Of a DNA stretch of 14,793 bases, positions 1-6,631 are shown in pieces. The stretch's first letter is position 1; each line of letters opens with the position of its first letter. Position numbers and translations under genes: made by a program. Source of the DNA: Planctomycetota bacterium (GTDB lineage: Bacteria > Planctomycetota > Planctomycetia > Pirellulales > Pirellulaceae); assembly GCA_026692885.1 (NCBI GenBank), contig JAPLNJ010001062.1, positions 1 to 14,793 on the forward strand. Direction: 5' to 3'. Below the pieces are notes generated by a model. It worked only from the letters and a program-made list of their open reading frames with translations. It was not told the origin of the DNA and did no database searches.

Positions 1-82
1 GGCGCAGGACGGGGGACCGGTCCACGCCAACCGAGCGGCGCCATTCTAGACTAGTTCCCTCCCCTTTACAATTTGGCGTATC

Positions 83-221
83 GGCCTTGATCATAACGTT
101 GCAAACTGCGGTCAGTGCTGGCGTCGTAGCCGAAGTCGTGAGACTTCGGTTTTGGCCGCTTCGCCCCCAAGTCTCACGACTTCGGCTACTGCTAGCGTTT
201 CGCGAGGTTACGATCAAGGCC
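83..221. mobile_element. MITE-like element, copy 1, with 8-bp target duplication
   Basis: A 139-base element bounded by ggccttgatc (83-92) and gatcaaggcc (212-221). The terminal inverted repeats extend imperfectly for about 23 bases. It is flanked by a perfect 8-base direct repeat, ggcgtatc, at 75-82 and 222-229, which is the expected footprint of transposition. The interior is a second palindrome with perfect 21-base arms at 126-146 and 169-189. There is no transposase, so it would need one supplied in trans. The right-hand duplication includes two bases of the mutL stop codon, so mutL is left intact. A related copy lies at 6422-6571. Confidence 0.8.
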
Positions 222-227
222 GGCGTA

Positions 228-2165
228 TCACATCCGCTTGAATCGCTTGTCGAGTTCTTCCCGGGTGAACACCAAGGCCGTGGGGCGGCCGTGGGGACAA
301 TGGTGCGTGTCCTGGAACAAGTGCCGCTGCTCCAGCAGCGCGGTGACTTCCTCGGGTGTGAGCCGATCGCCCGCCTTGATCGCCGCCTTGCACGAGATCA
401 TGTGCAACATTTCGTCCAGCAAGTCCCGTTTCTGCGGCGGTTGGTCGCTGGTCAACAACTGGGCGATCAACTGCCGCAGCACCTCCGTCGGGTTGAAATT
501 GGCCAGCATCGCGGGATAGCTGGAGACCAGGACTGTGTCGCCACCAAACGGCTCGATCTCGATGCCCAATTGCGTCAGCGTCTGGCGGGCCTCCAACGCG
601 GCCGCCGCCTCGGCGGGCGTCAAGGAGACGGGTTCGGGCACCAACAGCCGCTGCCGCTCCAGGTGCCCGGACAAGACCTTTTCCCGCAACTGCTCGTACA
701 GAATCCGCTCGTGCAGGGCGTGCTGATCGATGATCACCACACCTGCCTCGTTCTCCGTGATCAAGTAGCGATTGTGGACTTGCAGGCCCCCACGACCTCC
801 GACAGACGGCGGCAGGGACGTCTGAGGACCGGTCACACTGTCCGGGACCACCGGCTGCGACGTTGGCGGAGCGCCGGGGTCGGCGTGGTGGAGTGCCGCT
901 GCTGCGAGTCCCGCACCACCACCTTCCGGAAACGGCCGGAACTCGGGGACGCGGCGGTCGCCGAACCCATAATTCAGGCCCAGTGTGGCCTGTCGCGCCG
1001 GCATTTCCGGCTGACCTGCAGCTGCGGCAGGCGGAGCCGCGCGGCCGGTCGCCAACTGGCCTGTGGCCCATTGGACCAGTTCTTGCCGATGCCGATCGGC
1101 CTGCGTTGGGTCGTGTGCCCCCGCCGGGGTGTCCTCGACCGGCCGCGGCAACGCGGTCCCGACGTGCGGCGTCAGATCGGTGGTGAGGAATTTCTTGCGC
1201 AGCGCGCCCAGCACCTGGCTGTAAATGCGACCGCCGTCCTGGAAGCGGACTTCCAGCTTCGTGGGATGCACGTTCACGTCGACGGAATTTGCCGGGATCT
1301 CCAGACGCAGAAAGACAGCTGGGTAACGGCCGGTCAACAACAGGCCGCGATAAGCCTCGGCCAACGCATGCTGCAACGCCCGATCGCGGATATGCCGCCC
1401 GTTCAGGAACAGGTACTGCATGCGGTTGTCGCCGCGGCTGAACGTAGGGTTCACGGCCAGGCCGTTGAGCCGGATCTGGCCGTCGTCGCTTTCGACCGGA
1501 ATCAGCGCCTCGCCGATCTCCGTGCCGAACAGCATCGTGATCCGCTCCCGCCAGTTGTCGACCGGTGGCAGATCATGGATCGGCTGATCGTTGTGCCGCA
1601 GCGTGAAGTGGACTCGTGGGTAGGCCAATGCGATTCGGGTGAAGGCTTCGCTGATGTGTCCCATTTCGGTCGGCGTGGTGCGCAGGAACTTCCGCCGCAC
1701 GGGCATGTTGCAGAACAATTGCCGGACTTCGACCAGTGTCCCCACGGGGCAGCCGCAAGGCACCACCGGTCCCAGCTGCCCGCCGAGCACTTCCAGCTCA
1801 GCCCCAGCCGACTGGTCGGCCGTACGGCTCCGCAGTCGCAGATGGCTGACTTCCGCGATCGAGGCCAGGGCTTCCCCTCGGAAACCGAGCGTGCGCACGT
1901 CGAACAGATCATCCGCGTCGCGAATCTTGCTGGTCGCATGGCTGGCCACGGCCAGCGGTAACTGATCCGCGGAGATGCCGCAGCCGTTGTCGACCACGCG
2001 AATCAACTCGGTGCCACCCTTCTCCACGGCCACATCGATTCGCGTGCAGCCGGCGTCGACCGCATTCTCCAGCAACTCCTTGACGACGCTGGCCGGCCGC
2101 TCGATCACTTCGCCGGCGGCGATCTTGTTGATCACGCTGGGTGTCAGTTGTTTGATCTCAGGCAT
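228..2165 (-). CDS. mutL: DNA mismatch repair protein MutL (endonuclease type)
   Basis: Mismatch-repair ATPase that links mismatch recognition by MutS to strand incision and removal. The 645 residues fit the MutL family. The N-terminal GHKL ATPase is clear: KELLEN with E30 and N34, DNGCG at 59-63, GFRGEAL at 94-100, and the NMPVRRKFL motif at 153-161. A low-complexity Ala/Pro/Gly linker follows (about 350-455). The C-terminal domain carries DQHALHERILYE from D480, which matches the DQHA(X)2E(X)4E nuclease motif, SCKAAIKAG from about 591, and CPHGRPT at 623-629. QRLLVP at 505-510 fits a beta-clamp-binding motif. These are marks of a MutL with its own nicking activity, as in organisms without MutH. 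The ATG at 2165 gives the family's usual N-terminus; no strong ribosome binding site is seen. It follows the toxin gene by 74 bases. No mutS is in the window. Confidence 0.97.
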   Translation of the reverse strand: MPEIKQLTPSVINKIAAGEVIERPASVVKELLENAVDAGCTRIDVAVEKGGTELIRVVDNGCGISADQLPLAVASHATSKIRDADDLFDVRTLGFRGEALASIAEVSHLRLRSRTADQSAGAELEVLGGQLGPVVPCGCPVGTLVEVRQLFCNMPVRRKFLRTTPTEMGHISEAFTRIALAYPRVHFTLRHNDQPIHDLPPVDNWRERITMLFGTEIGEALIPVESDDGQIRLNGLAVNPTFSRGDNRMQYLFLNGRHIRDRALQHALAEAYRGLLLTGRYPAVFLRLEIPANSVDVNVHPTKLEVRFQDGGRIYSQVLGALRKKFLTTDLTPHVGTALPRPVEDTPAGAHDPTQADRHRQELVQWATGQLATGRAAPPAAAAGQPEMPARQATLGLNYGFGDRRVPEFRPFPEGGGAGLAAAALHHADPGAPPTSQPVVPDSVTGPQTSLPPSVGGRGGLQVHNRYLITENEAGVVIIDQHALHERILYEQLREKVLSGHLERQRLLVPEPVSLTPAEAAAALEARQTLTQLGIEIEPFGGDTVLVSSYPAMLANFNPTEVLRQLIAQLLTSDQPPQKRDLLDEMLHMISCKAAIKAGDRLTPEEVTALLEQRHLFQDTHHCPHGRPTALVFTREELDKRFKRM

Positions 2166-2239
2166 GGAATCCGTTCGCCATCAAGCAGGCCGGCGAGGCC
2201 GGCGTCTGGTCCATCTCGATTAAGATCGGTGTACCGGCT

Positions 2240-2542
2240 CTATCCGGTAATCCTGGGTTCCCGCCGTGCTCCGTGCCAGACCGTCAGTATTTCGACACGC
2301 CGCTCTTCCTCGATCACCCGGTAGAGTATGCGGTACTTCCGGCAAAGCACTTCGCGGATGTCGCGGTGCCGAGAGCGCCGATACACGGCCCCCATGAACG
2401 GATGATTCATAAGCAGGTCGATGCGGGCCACGATTTCGTCGCCGACGCGTTCCGCCGCAACCGGACTGTCTTGCGCAATGTGCGATACAAGATCTTGGAG
2501 GTCCTTCAACGCCGGATCAGTCCAGACTATCTTGCAGACCAT
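2240..2542 (-). CDS. type II toxin, RelE/ParE family
   Basis: A 100-residue basic protein with the RelE/ParE toxin pattern: an N-terminal strand (KIVWTDPALKDLQDLV), a helical hairpin rich in Ala, Glu and Arg (about 20-48), the P-x-MG-x-x-YRR turn near 48-56, then IREVLCRKYRILYRV and VEILTVWHGARR strands. Members of this fold either inhibit DNA gyrase (ParE) or cleave mRNA at the ribosome (RelE); the sequence alone does not decide which. Its ATG lies inside the antitoxin gene, a 16-base overlap that suggests translational coupling, with antitoxin first as is usual. Sequence and context together make the call strong, but activity is inferred. Confidence 0.88.
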   Translation of the reverse strand: MVCKIVWTDPALKDLQDLVSHIAQDSPVAAERVGDEIVARIDLLMNHPFMGAVYRRSRHRDIREVLCRKYRILYRVIEEERRVEILTVWHGARREPRITG

Positions 2543-2712
2543 GAGGTAACCATCCGCCTGACTTCCTCATGCGGTGTGACGCGCCCGGCTTCCGCGGCCT
2601 CCTCGCCCTTACGGATGGCCGCGAGCAGAGCAACCTCCTCGCTGATCTCGTCCAGAGTCAACGTCTCGGGCAGACTGCGCACGATCTCAATGACGAGTTG
2701 CTTATTGGTCAT
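2527..2712 (-). CDS. antitoxin partner of the RelE/ParE toxin
   Basis: A 61-residue acidic, mostly helical protein. The N-terminus (about 1-25) is hydrophobic and acidic (IVRSLPETLTLDEISEEVAL). The C-terminal half (RKGEEAAEAGRVTPHEEVRRM) resembles the tails of short antitoxins paired with ParE-type toxins, where the tail wraps around the toxin. I cannot place it firmly in a named antitoxin family and see no clear DNA-binding fold. Its start codon overlaps the response-regulator stop in an ATGA arrangement, and its 3' end overlaps the toxin start by 16 bases, so all three genes look co-translated. The call rests on size, order, overlap and the toxin next door. Confidence 0.75.
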   Translation of the reverse strand: MTNKQLVIEIVRSLPETLTLDEISEEVALLAAIRKGEEAAEAGRVTPHEEVRRMVTSWSAR

Positions 2713-4133
2713 AAGTTAAACTTCTCCAGCTTGCGATACAGGGTCCGCGCCCCGATGCCCAGGATGTTGGCTGTTTCTTCGCGGTTGCCGTTGGTCAGCT
2801 TCAAGGTCTGTTCAATCGCCCAGCGTTCATACTCGGTGAACGGCTTACCGACCAAGCTCATCGGGCCTTCCAAGACCGCCACTTGGCGTTCGTCCACGGC
2901 GGCCAACTCCGAAGGCAGGTCATCGACATCCAAGAGACCGTCCATATCAAGTACAACCATCGTCTCCACGGCGTTCCGCAGGTGCCGCACGTTGCCCGGC
3001 CAGTCGTAGGCGAACAGGCGGCGGCTGACGGCCGGCGAGATGTTTTTGACCGACTTGTTGTGCCGTTTGGCGAAGAGCTTGCGGAAATGGTCTACCAACG
3101 GCAGGATGTCCTCCCGCCGCTCGCGCAGACTCGGCAGTTCGATCGTGATGACCTTGATGCGGTAGTACAGGTCGCGGCGAAATTCGCCGCTTTCGACCGC
3201 GTCTTCCAGGCTGCGGTTCGTCGCGGAGACGAGGCGCACGTTGACCGGAATGGGCTTGTTGTCACCCACGCGTGTCACCTGGTGCTCTTCGACGACCCGC
3301 AGCAGCTTGACCTGTGTGGACATCGGCATGTCGCCGACTTCGTCCAGGAACAGCGTTCCGCCGTTGGCATACTCAAATGCGCCCACCCGATCCGTGACGG
3401 CGTCGGTGAAGGCGCCTTTGACGTGGCCGAACAACTCGCTCTCCACCAAATTCTCGGCCACCGCGCGGGCGTTCAGCGGCACCATGCGTTTGTTCTTGCG
3501 CGACGGGCTATTCTGATGGATCGCCTGAGCAATCAGTTCCTTGCCGGTGCCGCTTTCGCCGGTGATCAAGACGGTGGCGTCGGTGGGCGCGATCCGCTTG
3601 ATGCGATCGATCACCGACTTCATCTTGTCACTGGTGTAGATGATGCCCTCGAAGCCGAACCGATCGTCCAGCCGCTGGGTCAACTCCAGGTTTTGTTGGG
3701 TCAGTTCCCGATTTTGCTGCCGGAGTCGGACCTCGTCCACGGCGTGTTCAAACACCACCCGCAGCCGATCGGCCGAGATGGGCTTCTCCAGAAAGTTAAA
3801 CGCACCATGCTGCATGGCCTCGACCGCCTTCGGCACGGAAGCGTGGCCCGTGACCATGATGACTTGGCTTTCGGGCAGCACTTCCTTGGCTCGCGCCAGC
3901 AGTTGCATCCCATCGACTTCGTTCATGACCAGGTCGGTGATCACGATCTCGTAGGTGTTCTGTTGGACCTGCCGCAAGCCCTCCGGGCCCGATGTGGCCA
4001 CGTCGCAGGGGAAACCGATGCGAACCAGAATCTCCGCCATGGTATGGGCGTGGGCACGGTCGTTGTCGACGATCAACGTGCGGATCGCCGCGGCGGGGGA
4101 GGTTTCGGAGTCAGAAGCTTTGCTTACCGTCAT
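2709..4133 (-). CDS. sigma-54-dependent NtrC-family response regulator
   Basis: A 474-residue two-component regulator that activates sigma-54 promoters. The N-terminal receiver domain (about 17-130) has acidic residues D23 and D25, phospho-acceptor D67 in ITDLVM, T95 and K117. A Gln-rich coiled linker covers about 134-155. The central AAA+ domain (about 160-395) has Walker A GESGTGKE at 192-199, Walker B LFLDE at 261-265, and FRRDLYYRI near 318-326 with likely arginine fingers. The sigma-54 contact loop reads GAFTDA (240-245) instead of GAFTGA. A Fis-type helix-turn-helix ends the protein (about 445-471). The frame stays open to 4406, but those extra residues are translated repeat DNA; MTVSKASD at 4133 is the sensible start. 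No histidine kinase is adjacent, so the input signal is unknown. The stop overlaps the antitoxin start. Confidence 0.93.
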   Translation of the reverse strand: MTVSKASDSETSPAAAIRTLIVDNDRAHAHTMAEILVRIGFPCDVATSGPEGLRQVQQNTYEIVITDLVMNEVDGMQLLARAKEVLPESQVIMVTGHASVPKAVEAMQHGAFNFLEKPISADRLRVVFEHAVDEVRLRQQNRELTQQNLELTQRLDDRFGFEGIIYTSDKMKSVIDRIKRIAPTDATVLITGESGTGKELIAQAIHQNSPSRKNKRMVPLNARAVAENLVESELFGHVKGAFTDAVTDRVGAFEYANGGTLFLDEVGDMPMSTQVKLLRVVEEHQVTRVGDNKPIPVNVRLVSATNRSLEDAVESGEFRRDLYYRIKVITIELPSLRERREDILPLVDHFRKLFAKRHNKSVKNISPAVSRRLFAYDWPGNVRHLRNAVETMVVLDMDGLLDVDDLPSELAAVDERQVAVLEGPMSLVGKPFTEYERWAIEQTLKLTNGNREETANILGIGARTLYRKLEKFNL

Positions 4134-4197
4134 GCCGCTGATGATACAACACAAACGACGTTTCGGGTACTGGGCTGCGGAGTCTGCATGGAAAGCC

Positions 4198-4635
4198 ACT
4201 GCGGTGAACAACTTGCGGTGGTTCAAGTCATCGAGGCTTCTCGTTCCGACGCTCTGCGTCGGAACGCAAGTCGCGGACGCTCTGCGTCCTTGGGCAAACG
4301 ACGCGGAGCGTCGAAATACTGGCGTTCCCACGCGGAGAGCCTGTGAAAGAATCGTAGGGTGGGCTGTGCCCACCCCTGTAAAGGTGTTAATCTCGTTTGA
4401 GTTCACGCTTTAGCGTGTCTTGTGCGGCGGGCATCGCCCGCTTGGCACGCTAAAGCGTGAACTCCAACAAGGCCCGACGCTACGGTTTCCCCAGAGAATC
4501 GCACATTTACAGGGGTGGGTGGGCTGTGCCCACCACCACTGCTTGTGCTTGGTGGGCACAGCCCACCCTACATTTTGGGCAACCATTGTCAGCTGATTTG
4601 ATTCTTTCACAGCCGCGGAGCATGGGAACGAGAGA
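4198..4635 (+). repeat. palindromic repeat copy A, split by an insertion
   Basis: A repeat made of several short hairpins, including gttccgacgctctgcgtcgg from about 4242 and related gacgctctgcgtc units. It matches copy B (9975-10128) in inverted orientation along its length, including the non-palindromic start actgcggtgaac versus actgctgtgaac. The copy runs 4198-4337, is interrupted by the element at 4338-4614, and resumes at 4621-4635 (catgggaacgagaga), which matches the end of copy B. The whole gene-free stretch 4134-4725 is this repeat, its insertion, and a short promoter region. In-frame translation through it produces the false N-terminal extension of the response regulator. Confidence 0.85.
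4338..4614. mobile_element. 277-base non-autonomous insertion with nested hairpins
   Basis: The ends carry a perfect 13-base inverted repeat, ctgtgaaagaatc at 4341-4353 and its complement at 4600-4612. A direct repeat of the target, cgcggag, lies at 4331-4337 and 4614-4620; the last base overlaps the element end, so 6 or 7 bases are duplicated. Removing the insert restores the palindrome as seen uninterrupted in copy B. Inside are perfect arms at 4354-4374 and 4551-4571, a further hairpin at 4518-4534 with 4551-4567, a pair at 4373-4382 and 4506-4515, and a 19-base pair at 4399-4417 and 4446-4464 containing cacgctaaagcgtg. There is no coding capacity for a transposase. Confidence 0.75.
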
Positions 4636-4649
4636 CACCTTTTCCACGC

Positions 4650-4678
4650 TTGAATGGTCCGCTTCTGCGGCTTATAAA
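4650..4678 (+). promoter_or_regulatory. candidate sigma-70-type promoter for the DUF4058 gene
   Basis: TTGAAT at 4650-4655 and TATAAA at 4673-4678 are separated by exactly 17 bases, matching the housekeeping consensus at 4/6 and 5/6 positions. The predicted transcript would start near 4685, about 40 bases before the ATG at 4726. The -35 box lies just outside the end of repeat copy A. This is pattern matching only. Confidence 0.5.
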
Positions 4679-4725
4679 CAGTAGCGTGTCGATGTCACTC
4701 GCCTCGAACTAAGTCAGGCTTCGTC

Positions 4726-5523
4726 ATGCAATGCCCTTTTCCTGGCATGGACCCGTACATCGAAATGTCTGGCCTGTGGGATGATTTTCACGCGGACATA
4801 ATTGCCGAAATCAAACGCGCGATCGCCCCCCAGTTACCTCCCCACTACGCGGTGCGCACCGGCGAACGGTACTATGTGGACGTTTGCTCGCCGACCGAAA
4901 TTGGAGCGGTGGACGAGACGCTCGTCCAATCCGACGCCAGCGTCGTGGCCGTCGCAGACCGTTCGAGGTCAGGCGGCGGCGCCGCGGTGTTGGAAGCTCC
5001 CGTGGAAACCGAAATCGCAGTCGAATTGGAATTCCGGGAGAAGTTTCTCGATATTCGCGAGATGCGTTCCGGACACATCGTCACGACCATCGAAGTCTTG
5101 TCGCCTTCCAATAAACGCGGCGGGCAGGGACGGCACCAATACCTGCTGAAACGCAACGCCTGCCTGCTCGGCGAAAGGAACTTCGTGGAGATTGACCTGC
5201 TGCGCGGCGGAACTCGCATGCCACTGGCGATCAACTATCCGGCGGGGGCCTACTTCGTGGCGTTGTTTCGGATGAACCGCCCCGGCAAATGCGGCCTGTG
5301 GCCGATCGGCTTGCGCGACCGGTTGCCGATCATCCCGGTTCCGCTCTTGCCCGGCGAGCATGACCTGCAACTCGATTTGGCGCCGCTGGTCAACTCGATC
5401 TATGTCGTCTCGAACTACGGACTCTCGATCAATTACGCCCTGCCGCTCTCGCCGAGACTAAGAGACGCAGAAGACGCGGCTTGGTTGGAGGCAACGCTTC
5501 GCTCGGCGGGATGCCTCACGTAG
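4726..5523 (+). CDS. DUF4058 family protein
   Basis: A 265-residue protein beginning MQCPFPGMDPYIE, the signature opening of DUF4058, a family of unknown function common in planctomycetes and cyanobacteria. Conserved stretches include ETEIAVELEFREKFLDIRE (about 94-112), IEVLSPSNK (122-130) and RNFVEIDLLRGG (151-162). The spacing of SDASVV (69-74), E123 in EVLSPS, and EIDLL near 155-159 recalls the Uma2 branch of the PD-(D/E)XK nuclease fold; that is my inference, not an established assignment. There is no signal peptide or membrane segment. The start is fixed by the family N-terminus. It converges on the TIM-barrel gene with only 7 bases between stop codons and no evident terminator. Confidence 0.9.
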   Translation: MQCPFPGMDPYIEMSGLWDDFHADIIAEIKRAIAPQLPPHYAVRTGERYYVDVCSPTEIGAVDETLVQSDASVVAVADRSRSGGGAAVLEAPVETEIAVELEFREKFLDIREMRSGHIVTTIEVLSPSNKRGGQGRHQYLLKRNACLLGERNFVEIDLLRGGTRMPLAINYPAGAYFVALFRMNRPGKCGLWPIGLRDRLPIIPVPLLPGEHDLQLDLAPLVNSIYVVSNYGLSINYALPLSPRLRDAEDAAWLEATLRSAGCLT

Positions 5524-5530
5524 GCTGCCG

Positions 5531-6367
5531 CTACCGCGGGAACTTGAGGTTGGTGAATTCCCGGACGCGGTTGGCGATGGCCGGCTCGACCGGCAGACGC
5601 TCCATGCTGCTGGCGCCGTAAAAGCCCACGATGCCTTGGGTGTGGTCCAGGATGTACTGGGCATCTTCCGGCTCGGCGATCGGGCCACCGTGGCACAGGA
5701 CCAGGATGTCCGGCCGGACCCGCTTGGCGGCATCGCACATCTCCTGGACCGACCGGGCTGATTCCTCCAGCGTCCGCGCGGTGCTCGCACCGATCGTGCC
5801 TTTGGTGGTCAGGCCCATGTGGGGAATCAGGATGTCCGCTCCCGCCTCGGCCATCGCCGCGGCTTCGTCGGGATTGAAGCAGTAGGGCGTCGTCAACAGG
5901 CCCATTTCGTGGGCCGTGCGGATCAGGTCCACTTCCAGGCCATACCCCATACCGGTTTCTTCCAGATTCACCCGCATCTTGCCGTCGAACAGGCCGACGG
6001 TGGGGAAGTTCTGGACGCCCGAAAAGCCGGCGGCGTCCACGTCACGCAGGAACAACTTCATCACGCGGAACGGATCGGTGCCGCAGACGCCCGCCAGCAC
6101 GGGCGTATGGAGGACCACCGGAATCACCTCCCGCGCCATGTCCATCACAATTGCGTTGGCATCGCCGTAGGGCAACAGTCCCGATAACGAGCCGCGGCCG
6201 GCCATCCGGAACCGGCCGGAGTTGTAGATCACCAGCAGGTCAATGCCGCCCGCCTCGGACATCTTGGCACTGAGTCCGGTGCCGGCGCCGCCGCCGACGA
6301 TCGCTCGGCCGGAGGCAACCTTTTGGCGTAACTTGGCGAGGACGTCATTGCGGGAAAACAGGGCCAT
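5531..6367 (-). CDS. PEP-hydrolase-like TIM-barrel protein (Tm-1 C-terminal half homologue)
   Basis: A 278-residue protein of the phosphoenolpyruvate hydrolase-like TIM-barrel family. Recognisable stretches are [21 protein letters not shown] (about 26-45), [24 protein letters not shown] (about 48-71), the NFPTVG turn near 120, [17 protein letters not shown] (about 175-191) and [14 protein letters not shown] (about 220-233). The fold suggests an enzyme acting on a small oxo-acid, but its real substrate is unknown. The ATG at 6367 has GGAG nine bases upstream. It lies downstream of, and on the same strand as, the Tm-1-like gene, in the order in which the two parts are fused in plant Tm-1. The 264-base gap between them is filled by repeats. 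Confidence 0.9.
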   Translation of the reverse strand: MALFSRNDVLAKLRQKVASGRAIVGGGAGTGLSAKMSEAGGIDLLVIYNSGRFRMAGRGSLSGLLPYGDANAIVMDMAREVIPVVLHTPVLAGVCGTDPFRVMKLFLRDVDAAGFSGVQNFPTVGLFDGKMRVNLEETGMGYGLEVDLIRTAHEMGLLTTPYCFNPDEAAAMAEAGADILIPHMGLTTKGTIGASTARTLEESARSVQEMCDAAKRVRPDILVLCHGGPIAEPEDAQYILDHTQGIVGFYGASSMERLPVEPAIANRVREFTNLKFPR

Positions 6368-6394
6368 GATGGAAACTCCGTGGATTGGGGGTGG

Positions 6395-6630
6395 GTAGGT
6401 CAGGCTTTCCAGCCTGACGTCGGCCTTGATCGTAATGTTGTCAGGGCTAGCAACGCAGCGGGTGGCTGGTGGCTGAGCCTAAGCGAAGCCCCAGTCCACT
6501 GTTGCTGCGGCTTCGCCTAGGCTCAGCCACCAGCCACCCTGCTAGCATTTTGCAGGGTTACGATCAAGGCCCTGACGTCGTTAGGCCGGCCTTCGTTCTG
6601 TCAGACGTCAGGCTGGAAAGCCTGACCTAC
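6395..6630. repeat. palindromic repeat interrupted by a MITE
   Basis: Perfect 27-base inverted arms at 6395-6421 and 6604-6630, each itself a hairpin (caggctttccagcctg). The right arm ends one base from the stop codon of the Tm-1-like gene (6632-6634). Without the inserted element (6422-6571) and one target duplication, it would be a roughly 78-base hairpin with a loop containing aggccggcct. Read from the minus strand it forms just after the Tm-1-like gene and could act as a transcript-end or mRNA-stability hairpin; that role is inferred. Confidence 0.8.
6422..6571. mobile_element. MITE-like element, copy 2, with 8-bp target duplication
   Basis: A 150-base element with ends ggccttgatcgtaa (6422-6435) and ttacgatcaaggcc (6558-6571). 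A perfect 8-base duplication, ctgacgtc, flanks it at 6414-6421 and 6572-6579. The last 30 bases closely match copy 1 (83-221), including tgctagc and ggttacgatcaaggcc. The core is a different palindrome, with arms at 6460-6490 and 6509-6539 matching at 30 of 31 positions. It has no coding capacity. It sits inside the larger palindrome at 6395-6630, between two genes that probably share a transcript. Confidence 0.82.
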
Positions 6631-6631
6631 G

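Noticed and set aside
87..1961. 624-residue plus-strand ORF
   Set aside because: It is the antisense shadow of mutL, whose minus-strand protein has every family motif.
2232..2249. Hairpin taccgg/ccggta at the toxin stop as a terminator
   Set aside because: A six-base stem without a T-tract is too weak to call.
4134..4406. N-terminal extension of the response regulator to 4406
   Set aside because: The extra residues are translated repeat DNA; the receiver domain starts normally after the ATG at 4133.
4338..4614. CRISPR-like repeat cluster
   Set aside because: The repeats are inverted arms of hairpins with no regular spacing, no unique spacers and no cas genes nearby.
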